Of a DNA stretch of 64,000 bases, positions 43,989-53,069 are shown piece by piece (positions within the stretch are counted from its first letter, which is position 1; each line of letters begins with the position of its first letter). The stretch is from Microcoleus vaginatus_C. GTDB lineage: Bacteria > Cyanobacteriota > Cyanobacteriia > Cyanobacteriales > Microcoleaceae. Location: NCBI GenBank assembly GCA_040004035.1, contig JAMPLN010000001.1. One strand, 5' to 3'. Below the pieces are notes generated by a model. That model saw nothing but the letters and a program-made list of their open reading frames with translations. It was not told the DNA's origin and did not search any database. Both the position numbers and the translations under genes were made by a program.

Positions 43989-44774
43989 TTAAGTGTGAAG
44001 AGTGGGAGCGATCGCACAAATCTGCAAGCCTACAGAAGTTTTTAAAATGATAGCTTCTACGCCAAAAGTTTGAGCTAAATTATCCGGAGTTAAAACTTGT
44101 GCCGGAGTCCCTACACAAAAAAGTTCGCCTTTATTTAACATAGCAATCCGCGAACTGTACCTAGCAGCTAAATTAATTTCATGCAGCACAGTAATAATCG
44201 TCAATTTTTGTTTTAAATTTAGTTGATTAAGCAACTCTAACAGTTGCAACTGATAGCAAATATCTAAATAAGTAGTAGGTTCATCTAATAGCAAAACTTG
44301 CGGATTTTGAGCCAAAGCTAAGGCGAGGAAAGCGCGCTGGCGTTCGCCTCCTGAGAGTTGTTCGACAGGGCGATCGCGAAATTCCTCAATCCCAGTTTGA
44401 GCGATCGCAACCTCCACCTTTTCCGCATCTTCCTTGCTCAATTCCCACTGCCACCAACCCTGATGAGGAGAACGCCCCAAACTAACTAATTGCCTTACCG
44501 TCAAACCTTCTGGCACTGTTTGCTGCTGCGGCAAAATCGCTAATTTTTGAGCGACAACAGCCGCAGGTTGAGTATGAATTGCTTTGCCATCAAGCAACAC
44601 ACTTCCTTGCTGCGGAGTTAGGATGCGGCTAACTAACTTCAAGAAAGTAGACTTACCAGAACCGTTGGCACCGATGAGACTTAACCACTCACCAGGTTGT
44701 AAAGATAAAGTGATGTTGTGGGCGATCGTAACTTCGCCGTAACCACCAGTTAAATTTTGAATTTCTAAAGACAT
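43989..44774 (-). CDS. ABC importer ATPase (FecE/BtuD type)
   Basis: A 261-residue ATP-binding subunit. Walker A is GANGSGKST, the signature is LSGGERQR, Walker B is VLLLDEPTTYLD and the H-loop is VLHEINLAARYS. Its closest type is the FecE/FhuC/BtuD group powering FecCD permeases, which fits the permease gene upstream. A 198-base spacer with repeat arrays separates the two, unusual for an operon of this kind. Confidence 0.93.
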   Translation of the reverse strand: MSLEIQNLTGGYGEVTIAHNITLSLQPGEWLSLIGANGSGKSTFLKLVSRILTPQQGSVLLDGKAIHTQPAAVVAQKLAILPQQQTVPEGLTVRQLVSLGRSPHQGWWQWELSKEDAEKVEVAIAQTGIEEFRDRPVEQLSGGERQRAFLALALAQNPQVLLLDEPTTYLDICYQLQLLELLNQLNLKQKLTIITVLHEINLAARYSSRIAMLNKGELFCVGTPAQVLTPDNLAQTFGVEAIILKTSVGLQICAIAPTLHT

Positions 44775-44784
44775 TATATTTTGT

Positions 44785-44972
44785 TATTGGTTATTGGTTA
44801 TTGGTTATTTGTAATCGGTAATCGGTAATTAATTTTGCGTCTTCCCTCTTCCTTCTTCCTTCTTCCTTCTTCCCTCTTCCCTCTTCCTGACATCCGTTAC
44901 ATCCGTTAGATAATCCGTTGCCGAACTTCCTTCTTCCCTCTTCCTTATTCCTTCTTCCTTCTTCCTTCTTTC
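44785..44972. repeat. Pyrimidine-rich and TTGGTTA heptamer arrays between importer genes
   Basis: TTGGTTA units (44785-44810), CTTCCTT/CTTCCCT heptamers (44841-44887 and 44936-44970) and ACATCCGTT repeats (44889-44910) fill the spacer between permease and ATPase. Such arrays expand and contract easily and can affect read-through. Confidence 0.85.
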
Positions 44973-45986
44973 CTACTGACTAGAACGCCGATAAAGCAGC
45001 CAGACAAACAGCGGAGAACCCAACAAAGCCGTAACCGTACCCACAGGCAATTCTACCGCACCCAAACGAGCCAAAAAATCAGCAAAAGTCAACACCCAAG
45101 CACCGCCGATCGCACTCAGCGGCAACACAAACCGATAATCATTACCAACCAACAAACGCACCCCGTGAGGCACAACCAATCCCACAAAACCAATCAATCC
45201 GCCGATGCTGACAGCACTCGCAGCTAGCAAAGTAGCAACACCCCCAATCAATAAGCGCGATCGCACCAGCGAAACCCCCAAACCAACAGCTAAATCGTCG
45301 CCCAAAGCCAGCAAATTTATCGATCGCCCCAAAAAACATCCTAACAGCAAAGCAGCCAAAATATAAGGTGCAGCCACCTGCAAATCTGACCAACCGCGAC
45401 CGTTCAAACTGCCGATTAACCAATTCAAAGCAGCTTGCAAGCGGCTGTCTTCAGCTAACAGCAACAGTGTAGTTTGTATGGCCCCAAACAGAGAACTCAC
45501 AGCCACACCAGCTAAAACCAAACGTTCCACAGAAATCCCCGTTTTAGTTTTTCCCAAAAAGTAGACCAGCATCGAAGTTAAAATAGCACCTATCCAAGCC
45601 GCCAAAGGCACCCAAGTTTGAAATATTCCCAAAGTCAGCATGGTAATCGCAACCAACCCTGCACCCGCCGAAATTCCTAATACAAAAGGATCTGCTAAAC
45701 CGTTGCGGAGCAAACCTTGCAGCAAAGCCCCCGACATTCCTAAAGCCGCACCAACCGTCAGCGCTGCCGCCACTCTGGGCAAACGCAATTCCCAGAAAAT
45801 AGTTTGATTGACAGCATCGCCTCGGTGCAGAAATGCTTGCCACAATTGAGCTGAACTCATGGGTACCGCACCAAAAGAAAGCGAAAGGGCGATGGTTAAC
45901 AGCAAACCCAATCCTAAGAATACAACTGCCTGAAAAACTCGATATTCTAGCCAGATTTTTTGCAGCTTCACTACATTACACCACAA
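44973..45986 (-). CDS. FecCD-family ABC importer permease
   Basis: A 337-residue integral membrane subunit with about ten helices. Typical stretches are LRLPRVAAALTVGAALGMSG, NGLADPFVLGISAGAGL and GLIGFVGLVVPHGVRLLVGNDYR, the last containing the region that meets the ATPase. Family members import ferric siderophores, haem or vitamin B12. It is the first gene of the importer operon. ATG 45986 and a GTG six codons later are both possible starts. Confidence 0.93.
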   Translation of the reverse strand: MWCNVVKLQKIWLEYRVFQAVVFLGLGLLLTIALSLSFGAVPMSSAQLWQAFLHRGDAVNQTIFWELRLPRVAAALTVGAALGMSGALLQGLLRNGLADPFVLGISAGAGLVAITMLTLGIFQTWVPLAAWIGAILTSMLVYFLGKTKTGISVERLVLAGVAVSSLFGAIQTTLLLLAEDSRLQAALNWLIGSLNGRGWSDLQVAAPYILAALLLGCFLGRSINLLALGDDLAVGLGVSLVRSRLLIGGVATLLAASAVSIGGLIGFVGLVVPHGVRLLVGNDYRFVLPLSAIGGAWVLTFADFLARLGAVELPVGTVTALLGSPLFVWLLYRRSSQ

Positions 45987-46167
45987 TCTTGATTAACAGC
46001 ACTAAATACCATATTTCCTCGGTTTAAAATGCTCGAACTCGTTAACTACAATAACAATAACCGATTCACCTCAAGACGGCTTGAGTGGGAGCAGATGAGC
46101 AGGCGATCGCACCCGCAGCCAAAATTAAATGTATAATATTAACGAAGTAAACCGCTACGAGTGAATC

Positions 46168-46614
46168 ATGTCCGCAAACACCGCGCTACCCGCAGCCCTA
46201 GCTAAAATCGTTCAGCGCTTTCAGCGACATTCCGATCCGAAACAGCGCTACGAACAACTGCTGTGGTATGCCAAGCGACTCCCAGCATTTCCCGAAAGCG
46301 ACAAACTGCCGGAAAACAAAGTTTCTGGCTGCGTGTCGCAAGTTTATATTACGGCAAATTTGGCTGACGGAAAAGTTTTGTATCAAGGCGATTCAGACGC
46401 TCAGTTAGTCAAAGGATTAGTTGGCTTGCTGGTGGAAGGTTTGAGCGGATTAACGCCCGCTGAAATAGTCACCATTACCCCAGATTTTATTCAAGACACG
46501 GGATTGAATGTGAGTCTTACACCTTCCCGCGCTAACGGATTTTACAATATCTTTCAAATGATGAAAAATAAGGCACTTGCTTGTGAATTGAGCAAGCAAG
46601 CCGAAGCAAATTAA
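46168..46614 (+). CDS. sufE: SufE-type sulfur acceptor
   Basis: SufE accepts persulfide sulfur from the SufS desulfurase and passes it to the SufBCD scaffold for Fe-S cluster assembly. The 148-residue length fits. The acceptor cysteine lies in KVSGCVSQVYI, with YEQLLWYAKRLP before it and the C-terminal NGFYNIFQMMKNKA-type helix. No suf genes are adjacent, which is common in cyanobacteria where sufE is often apart. The next gene follows 14 bases later, so the two are probably cotranscribed. Confidence 0.93.
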   Translation: MSANTALPAALAKIVQRFQRHSDPKQRYEQLLWYAKRLPAFPESDKLPENKVSGCVSQVYITANLADGKVLYQGDSDAQLVKGLVGLLVEGLSGLTPAEIVTITPDFIQDTGLNVSLTPSRANGFYNIFQMMKNKALACELSKQAEAN

Positions 46615-46628
46615 AAGAATAAACAGCC

Positions 46629-47534
46629 ATGACTCAAACTACAAATTTAACAAAATCAGGTTCTGACAACTATCCCACCGCAGTTCAAGAATATATCTGG
46701 AATTGGCAAGAAACGCAAATCAAAGTTATTTACGAAACCAGAGGACAGGGAAATCCTGTATTGCTGCTGCCTGCTTTCAGTACGGTTTCCACGCGAGAAG
46801 AAATGCGTCCTTTGGCAGAATTGTTGGCTTCTAACTTTCAAGTTGTGAGTTTAGATTGGCCGGGCTTTGGCGAATCGGATCGCCCGCGCACCGACTATCA
46901 ACCGCAATTATACCATCAATTTCTCAAGGATTTTGTTGAGGCAATTTTTAATAGTCCTGTGGCTGTAGTTGCAGCAGGTCACGCTGCGGGTTATGTGATG
47001 CAATTAGCGCAATCAAAGCCCAATGTTTGGTCAAAGATTGTGTTAGCTGCGCCGACTTGGCGCGGGCCTTTGCCGACAATGAGCAAACAGCAAAGCGGGT
47101 GGCATGGAATCGTGAGAGAATTAGTACGATCGCCCTTACTGGGACAATTCCTATACAAACTCAACACTGCACCGTCATTCCTCAGTTTGATGTACCGCCG
47201 CCACGTCTACGCCGATGCAGCTAAAGTCACGCCAGATTTCATCCAAAGCAAATGGCAAGTGACGCAAAAACCAGGTGCTCGCTACGGTTCCGCTGCCTTT
47301 GTGACTGGTGGTTTAGATCCGGCAAAAGTGCGATCGGAATTTACAGATAAGTTTCAACAATTAGCAGTGCCGGTGATGGTTGTAATTGCTGAAAATGCGC
47401 CGCCCAAATCAAAGGCTGAAATGGAAGCATTAACGGAATTACCGGGTGTTGAATCGCGAGTTATTCCTGGTTCTTTGGGTATGCACGAAGAGAATGCAGA
47501 AGCTTTAGCAAATGCGATTCAATCTTTTATTTGA
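46629..47534 (+). CDS. Alpha/beta-hydrolase fold protein lacking the Ser nucleophile
   Basis: A 301-residue alpha/beta-hydrolase homologue. VLLLPAFSTVS forms the oxyanion-type region, VVSLDWPGFGESDRP is the usual loop, and the nucleophile elbow reads AAGHAAGYVMQ where active enzymes have G-x-S-x-G. The codon there is GCT (Ala). The acid region VMVVIAENAPPKS and a late LGMHEENAEA His are present. It is therefore probably not a classical hydrolase, unless another residue takes over. It is 14 bases after sufE. Confidence 0.85.
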   Translation: MTQTTNLTKSGSDNYPTAVQEYIWNWQETQIKVIYETRGQGNPVLLLPAFSTVSTREEMRPLAELLASNFQVVSLDWPGFGESDRPRTDYQPQLYHQFLKDFVEAIFNSPVAVVAAGHAAGYVMQLAQSKPNVWSKIVLAAPTWRGPLPTMSKQQSGWHGIVRELVRSPLLGQFLYKLNTAPSFLSLMYRRHVYADAAKVTPDFIQSKWQVTQKPGARYGSAAFVTGGLDPAKVRSEFTDKFQQLAVPVMVVIAENAPPKSKAEMEALTELPGVESRVIPGSLGMHEENAEALANAIQSFI

Positions 47535-47553
47535 GAGGATTAAGAGGGGATGA

Positions 47554-47583
47554 ACCGCAGAGGGCGCAGAGAACGCAGAGGGG
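47554..47583. repeat. CGCAGAGGGCGCAGAG-type repeat
   Basis: ACCGCAGAGGGCGCAGAGAACGCAGAGGGG matches the sequence inserted in the chelatase gene near 22857 (ACCGCAGAGGCGCAGAGGG), and a GAAG variant lies near 20260. This is a dispersed purine-rich repeat. Confidence 0.7.
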
Positions 47584-47602
47584 AGAAGGGAAGAGGGGAT
47601 GA

Positions 47603-48559
47603 ATGCAAGCTGTTTTTTTTACGTTAGTTTGGATGGTTTGCTATTGGTTTTGTCTGCCAGTTTATGCTGTCGGAGATTCGCCGATGGTCAATTTGCCAAA
47701 GAGTACGATTGAAGGTGCGATAGACTTTCACATTCATTCTTCTCCTGATGTGATTCCCCGCAGGTTGGATGATTTTGAGGTAGCGAAACTAGCTGCTAGG
47801 GCGAAGATGAAAGCTGTTGTATTGAAAAATCATTATGCCAGCACAGCAGCGCGGGCAGTTTTGGTGAAGAAAATAGTACCAGAAATCGAAGTTTTCGGGG
47901 GAGTTGTTCTCAATCATTCGGTAGGCGGAATTAATCCCGACGCTGTTGACGCAATGCACCGCATCGGTGGCAAATACGGTAAAGTAGTGTGGCTGCCAAC
48001 GGTTGATGCTGAGCATCACTTGCAGGTTTTTCACAAGCCGGGAATTGGGATTAAAGTTGCGGAAAATGGCAAGGTTTTACCGGAAACAGCAGCGGTTTTG
48101 AAGATTGTAGCCAAAGATAATTTGGTATTGGAAACCGGTCATATTTCCTCAGAAGAAGTTATGGCAGTTGTCAGTGAAGCCAACCTGCTCAACATTAAAA
48201 ACATCCTGATTACCCACGCAATGGCGGATGTACCCGGCTTGTCTCTAGAAAATATGCAAACAGCCGCCGCAGCCGGAGCTTTCTTAGAACTCGCATTTGT
48301 GAACGATTTGATGGGAGAAAATGCCGCTGATGAGGGTCACAAAAATTGGCATCAAGTTTCTATTAGTAAGATGGCAGCCGCGATTAAACTAATCGGAGCC
48401 GAGCATTTTGTTCTCAGCACGGATTTAGGAAGGAAACCCGATCCTTTACCTGCGGAAGGTTACAAATTATTTGTTAAAAAATTGATTGCTGAAGGTATTT
48501 CTCAACCTGAAATTGATTTAATGATGCAGGAAAATTCAGCTCGGTTGTTAGGAATTTAG
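47603..48559 (+). CDS. DUF6282 / amidohydrolase-like protein with signal peptide
   Basis: A 318-residue TIM-barrel metal-dependent hydrolase-like protein. After an N-terminal signal (FFTLVWMVCYWFCLPVYAVG) the metal motif IDFHIHSSPD begins the barrel, and VVLKNHYASTA, VLETGHISSEE, LITHAMADVPG and LSTDLGRKPDP supply the other His/Asp/Glu ligands. The substrate is unknown. ATG 47603 has GAGGGG just upstream, provided by a repeat. The gene may continue the sufE-hydrolase transcript. Confidence 0.85.
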   Translation: MQAVFFTLVWMVCYWFCLPVYAVGDSPMVNLPKSTIEGAIDFHIHSSPDVIPRRLDDFEVAKLAARAKMKAVVLKNHYASTAARAVLVKKIVPEIEVFGGVVLNHSVGGINPDAVDAMHRIGGKYGKVVWLPTVDAEHHLQVFHKPGIGIKVAENGKVLPETAAVLKIVAKDNLVLETGHISSEEVMAVVSEANLLNIKNILITHAMADVPGLSLENMQTAAAAGAFLELAFVNDLMGENAADEGHKNWHQVSISKMAAAIKLIGAEHFVLSTDLGRKPDPLPAEGYKLFVKKLIAEGISQPEIDLMMQENSARLLGI

Positions 48560-48613
48560 GAGTAAATATTATGTCCGATTGCTGAGGGCTTCTGTCCTAT
48601 CTTTGATTTATAC

Positions 48614-49552
48614 TCAAGTAGGCTCTACTTCCGGTTCTTGAGATTCTGGCTCGCCCGCTGGGGACTTGGTTTGCAATTCTGATAGCTGCGAATTTAGCTG
48701 CAAACGTTCTTGATATACCGTTTCTAAATGATTTTCTAATTCCCCTACTTGAGATTGCAGTTGATTTTGAGCCTGATTAGCTGTATGGATTTGACTTTGA
48801 AATTCCGAGATTTGAGAGTAAAGATACGATCGCTCTCTGTTAGCTGTTTCTAACTGGGATTGCAGTTGCGATCGCTCTGCTTCGACTAATTCCAGTTGAG
48901 CTTGCAAACCCGACAGTTGAGACTGAAGTTGCTCCCGCTCTTGAATCGAGCGATCGAACTTAATTTGAATTTCCGACAACTGGTACTGTACCTGCAATCT
49001 GCTCTGGCTAGCCGTTTCCAACTGACTCTCAAATTCCGACAGCAGAGTGTGAAATTGAGAACGTTCTGCATCAACCGCCTCTAATTCTGCTTGCATTTCC
49101 AGCAATTGAGCGTTAAGTTGCGATCGCTCCTGCTCCGCAACTTCTAACTGATCTTTAAGTTCTGCCACTTCTGCTAACTGCGACTCAGCTTGTTGAGCAT
49201 TTTCTAGCTGAAACTGCAAATCAGTAATCAGAGCATCAATTTGCGATCGATCTTGGGCAATTCCTGCCAAAAAATCTTCCATTTCCGACACTTGATTTTT
49301 TAACAATTCTTGCTCGCCAGTCACAGTTTCCAACCGACTTTGCAACTGGGACAATTCAGAATTTAGCTGATCTTCATTCTGCACCTTTTGCCGCAATTCC
49401 GAAGTTCGGGCATCCAACTGAGCAGCCAAATTCGATATAGCCTCCTGCGAACCCTGCATCCGCACCAAATTGCGTGAATTTCGCTTATTTAAAATTAGCC
49501 AGCAGACTAATGCCCCGCCTCCAAACCCTATTAATAAAAGTAATGCTTCCAT
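48614..49552 (-). CDS. Membrane-anchored coiled-coil protein
   Basis: A 312-residue protein with one N-terminal membrane helix (LLLLIGFGGGALVCWLIL) and about 250 residues of heptad-pattern coiled coil made of diverged repeats of the type ERSQLQSQLxELQxQLE. The acidic C-terminus is PAGEPESQEPEVEPT. It may act as a scaffold or spacer at the membrane. No catalytic motif. The repeats give long shadow frames on the other strand. Confidence 0.85.
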   Translation of the reverse strand: MEALLLLIGFGGGALVCWLILNKRNSRNLVRMQGSQEAISNLAAQLDARTSELRQKVQNEDQLNSELSQLQSRLETVTGEQELLKNQVSEMEDFLAGIAQDRSQIDALITDLQFQLENAQQAESQLAEVAELKDQLEVAEQERSQLNAQLLEMQAELEAVDAERSQFHTLLSEFESQLETASQSRLQVQYQLSEIQIKFDRSIQEREQLQSQLSGLQAQLELVEAERSQLQSQLETANRERSYLYSQISEFQSQIHTANQAQNQLQSQVGELENHLETVYQERLQLNSQLSELQTKSPAGEPESQEPEVEPT

Positions 49553-50024
49553 TTGTTTTATCTAATTAATATAAATTGAGGTTTTTTGATCCTGACAAAA
49601 AAATGGAGATCCACAAATCGCTATCTTATATCGTTTCCGGTTGCATCGGAACAATAAAATCGAGTCAACAGTTAACACTCAACCATTCTGTTTTGCGACT
49701 CCGAGTCAATCGATTTTAGATTTGAGATTTTAGATTAAAGAATTGAAGCATTGACTCCACGCATACATTCGGGGGGCAAGTTTCATCGGATACAGGTTTT
49801 TTATTTTTGGACGGATGAATCCGGGGGCTTGTATCCTGGATGCTTTCGGTCAACAGTCAACAGTCAACAGTCAACAGTCAACAGTCATGAGGAGTGCAAC
49901 CGCAATTGATATTACTCAAAGCTATCACAACTTGCCAGCCTGTGTTCACTTGCCTCAACAATTTATATTTCTTTACAAATTCCTTTTGTTTACGGGTAAG
50001 GTGCAGCGCACCCTCCAAGTCCGA
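49553..50024. other. Repeat-rich intergenic stretch
   Basis: It holds TTTCCGGTTGCATCGGAA (49626-49643), and the heptamer AACAGTC about five times at 49850-49887, followed by a partly matching GTGCAACCGCAATTGATATTACTC. No gene is convincing. It lies between two minus-strand genes. Confidence 0.7.
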
Positions 50025-51200
50025 TTAATGAAGCAAATCCACAATATGAGGAATAATTTGGATATGCTGAGTCAACAAATAATCCAACCTATCCGCCAGT
50101 AAACTAAAAATTAAATCGTTATAACTCATCCCGTATTCCGCCAAACCTAAAGCTACCAAACTCGTCACATTTTCTCCTGGATGTTTAAGATCCGGTTTGG
50201 GATTTGCTTCCAAAACATAAAGCGAGCCCTCAGCATCACTTCGGACATCAATCCGCACCAAACTGTTCAAACTAAACTCCCAATAAATTTTTCGAGCTAA
50301 CTCAATTAACTCTTGTTTTAGTTCAGGTTCTTCACCGCCCATCAACCGTCCTCTGTCGGCAGTAATCGCCTTTTTATCCATAGAAGTAAATATGCGTTCG
50401 TCAGGCTCCAGCACCCGCTCCACAGTCGAAAAAGCAAAGGGTTTTGTATTTTTATCAAATCTGCCTTGAGCATAAGTAACATAGCCACAAACCGCTACAC
50501 AAAATTCTCGTCCCGGCAAATACTTTTCAATTAAAGCAGTATTGTGAGTGTCTCGGTGAACTTCCAAAACCGCCTGAGACAAACCCTCAATCTTGTCTAC
50601 AAAATGAACGTGCAGCGAAGCGCGACCGGATACTGGTTTAACAACAAACGGCCCTTGATATTCACCAAAAGCAATGGCAAAACGCTGATGCAAATGAGGC
50701 TGCAAAATCCCTTGAGAAGGATGCCAAGTCATAAACGGAGCGGTTTTAATTCCGACTGATTGCAGTTCCCGTTTAAAAGCGTGTTTGTTATCTAAAGTTG
50801 AACTGTTTAAAGGATTGTGGCCGACATAAGGCATTCCCAACATTTCCAACAATGCGGGAGTGTGACAAACAGGATTGTAGCCCTGGACTCCGCCAGTATT
50901 CAGCCACACTAAATGGATATTTTTTTGTTTGAGTTGTTCCGGCAAATTCATGTCATCAGGCATGACAAAGACTTGCTGAAAGCCAATTTCTGCTAAGGCT
51001 GTAGCAATCTCGCGGGCGACTACTTCGTAACTCTTCCAAGCGCGGGGGTTGTGAGTTTTGTAAATCACAGAACCAGGGCGATCGCAGTCGCCGCCAAACA
51101 CCACAGCAATTCGCAATTTAGCAAACAGTACCTCCAAATATTGAGGCAGAAAACTAAATTCATAATGCGAGCGATTCCGGCTAATTGATCTGGGAATCAT
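50025..51200 (-). CDS. ATP-grasp ligase resembling D-alanine-D-alanine ligase
   Basis: A 391-residue ATP-grasp enzyme. IAVVFGGDCDRPGSVIYK and GFQQVFVMPDD form the N-terminal domain; PFVVKPVSGRASLHVHFV is the ATP-binding loop; ALIEKYLPGREFCVAVCGYV and RIDVRSDAEGSLYVLEANPKPDL carry the metal-binding acidic residues. It fits the D-Ala-D-Ala ligase-like superfamily, but the substrate may differ. A short basic N-terminal lead (MIPRSISRNRSHYEF) precedes the fold. Confidence 0.82.
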   Translation of the reverse strand: MIPRSISRNRSHYEFSFLPQYLEVLFAKLRIAVVFGGDCDRPGSVIYKTHNPRAWKSYEVVAREIATALAEIGFQQVFVMPDDMNLPEQLKQKNIHLVWLNTGGVQGYNPVCHTPALLEMLGMPYVGHNPLNSSTLDNKHAFKRELQSVGIKTAPFMTWHPSQGILQPHLHQRFAIAFGEYQGPFVVKPVSGRASLHVHFVDKIEGLSQAVLEVHRDTHNTALIEKYLPGREFCVAVCGYVTYAQGRFDKNTKPFAFSTVERVLEPDERIFTSMDKKAITADRGRLMGGEEPELKQELIELARKIYWEFSLNSLVRIDVRSDAEGSLYVLEANPKPDLKHPGENVTSLVALGLAEYGMSYNDLIFSLLADRLDYLLTQHIQIIPHIVDLLH

Positions 51201-51222
51201 TTAAGTATTTTTCCTTTTTGTT

Positions 51223-52284
51223 TCATTTTTTAGCGACCGAACCGCTAGATTTACCCAAATATATTCCAGCCAAAACCACAGAGAAAGCAAACCAATTAAA
51301 CAAGCTCAAACTTTCCGAAAACAGCACCCAAGCCAGAATAGCGGTAAGTACGGGTTCTAGCAGCAGGAAAAAAGCTACAAATTCCGACGACAAACGACCT
51401 AGACTGTGGATAAGTAGTCCCTGACCGAAAGCTTGGCAAATCACCGCCAAAGCAATTACAGTCAGCCATCCCTGCCAAGAATAAGGGAAAACTCGATCGC
51501 CCGCAAGCAGAACCAGTGGCAAAACCAATATACTGCCCATAAAACAGCGCCACATCAATATAGTTGTTGCCGGAAACTTGGTTCGTAAATGTTCTGAAAT
51601 GAGCAGATTTCCTGCATAAAACATCGCCGATAAAAGAGCAGCAATGTCGCCGGCAAGATTGTCTCCGGCAGTTTGCAAATCGTCCATGCCGATCGCAATT
51701 GCGCCCGACAAAGCCACCGCCAGTCCCACCAAAAACCTGTTGTCAAAGCGCCGCCCCAACAGCAGCCATCCCCCCAAAGTAGTAAATAAAGGAGTTAAGT
51801 TTCGCAGTACAGTAGAATTAGCGACATTAGTCTGACTCAGTGACCATGCCCAGAAACCCACAGAAGCAGAAGAAACCACGCCTACGGCTGTTAACAGCAT
51901 CACATCCTGCAGAGTGTAGTTCGATCGCTCTTCAACTTCCGCCCCAGACATTCGGCGACGCGCAGCATCAGCACCATTCCACACTCCAAATACTACAGTT
52001 GCTATCCACAAACGGTTAAAAACAGTAGCATTCGGGCTGATTTCCCGTTCGCTCAACCTAATAAAAATCGCAGCCAGCGACACCGCTAGCAGCGCCGCTG
52101 ACAGCGATGCGATCGCCCAAACTTTGGCTTGACTGTCAGCTAATTCACCGTTTTTTAAACTCTCTGGCTTTCCCGAAACAAGAGTTTTGTCCTCAGTTAT
52201 TAAGGCAGAGTTTAACTCGGTTTTTTCCAAAAAATTGCGCTGAAGTTCAATATTTGGCTCTGGCAATCCCAGTTTTTTTGACAT
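51223..52284 (-). CDS. EamA/DMT-family transporter
   Basis: A ten-helix drug/metabolite transporter of 353 residues made of two EamA repeats (AIFIRLSEREISPNATVFNRLW; NSTVLRNLTPLFTTLGGWLLLG; second repeat AALLSAMFYAGNLLISEHLR). The start at ATG 52284 (MSKKLGLPEPNIEL) is preferred; a longer frame from 52368 adds a Trp/His-rich lead unlike the family. Substrate unknown; these usually export small metabolites. About 40 polar residues precede the first helix. Confidence 0.85.
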   Translation of the reverse strand: MSKKLGLPEPNIELQRNFLEKTELNSALITEDKTLVSGKPESLKNGELADSQAKVWAIASLSAALLAVSLAAIFIRLSEREISPNATVFNRLWIATVVFGVWNGADAARRRMSGAEVEERSNYTLQDVMLLTAVGVVSSASVGFWAWSLSQTNVANSTVLRNLTPLFTTLGGWLLLGRRFDNRFLVGLAVALSGAIAIGMDDLQTAGDNLAGDIAALLSAMFYAGNLLISEHLRTKFPATTILMWRCFMGSILVLPLVLLAGDRVFPYSWQGWLTVIALAVICQAFGQGLLIHSLGRLSSEFVAFFLLLEPVLTAILAWVLFSESLSLFNWFAFSVVLAGIYLGKSSGSVAKK

Positions 52285-52426
52285 TATTAAAAGTTCCAAT
52301 GAAGGCAGAAGGCAGTTGTGTAGGGTGCGTGACCAAATAAAATTTGGGCGACGAATGGAGTGACTCAAAAGCCACGCACTCTACTTACTAGGGCTGCACC
52401 AACTATTTTTTATAGTTAACAGCAGC

Positions 52427-52927
52427 TTAGGTTGAAGGTTTAACAGAAAGTTTTGTCAAAGCCTCCTTTAGCGCCGGCGGCAATTGGCGGATAATCTTGT
52501 TCTTGTCTCGATCGACACCAACCAAAGTTACCTGTGCTGTCACATATAACTCCTGAGTATCAGCCGATCGAATTTCGTAATCCCAAAGCAGCCGCACACC
52601 CTCGCTAGCAGCCATCCGCGTTCTGACTGCCACAGATTGACCCATTTGTACAGCCCGGTGGTAGCGCAGCGAAAGTTCCACCACAGGCAATTCCAAACCC
52701 TGCGCCACCCAATCTGCATACTCGATGCCGAGAGAGCGCAAACTTTCCACCCTAGCTTCCTCCATCCAAGCCAGATAAGTTCCGTGCCAAACCACACCGC
52801 TGTAGTCAGTATGATGAGGGTACACTCGCACCAAATATTCAAACCAGCCCTCAGAGTCCATCCCGCGCCGGTTTTGAATAGCACCAGCCGGTGCGAGTTC
52901 TGGTTGAGTTCGATCGTTTTCTAACAC
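52427..52927 (-). CDS. Hotdog-fold acyl-CoA thioesterase
   Basis: A 4HBT-family thioesterase of 166 residues. The catalytic loop VYPHHTDYSGVVWHGTYLAWMEEAR carries the family Asp and the helix of the hotdog fold, and VVELSLRYHRAVQMGQSVAVRT continues the sheet. Possible substrates include aromatic or short-chain acyl-CoAs; a 1,4-dihydroxy-2-naphthoyl-CoA role (phylloquinone) is possible but not shown. It starts at ATG 52927 with a ~20-residue lead before the fold. Confidence 0.87.
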   Translation of the reverse strand: MLENDRTQPELAPAGAIQNRRGMDSEGWFEYLVRVYPHHTDYSGVVWHGTYLAWMEEARVESLRSLGIEYADWVAQGLELPVVELSLRYHRAVQMGQSVAVRTRMAASEGVRLLWDYEIRSADTQELYVTAQVTLVGVDRDKNKIIRQLPPALKEALTKLSVKPST

Positions 52928-53069
52928 GTTACAAATTGTTCCAAAACGCTACATTTCTACAAATCATAAAGCAAACTTCAGGCTTATGCTTGACATTAAG
53001 CCACTAGAGTACCAACGCCCTAGTTAGAGCGTCGCGCAAGAAAACTCAACTATTTTTACCGCCCAAACC

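Noticed and set aside
49850..49887. CRISPR array
   Set aside because: Heptamers follow each other without spacers; it is an STRR.
52285..52368. Longer start for the EamA transporter
   Set aside because: Adds 28 residues unlike the family, with no better ribosome-binding site than ATG 52284.
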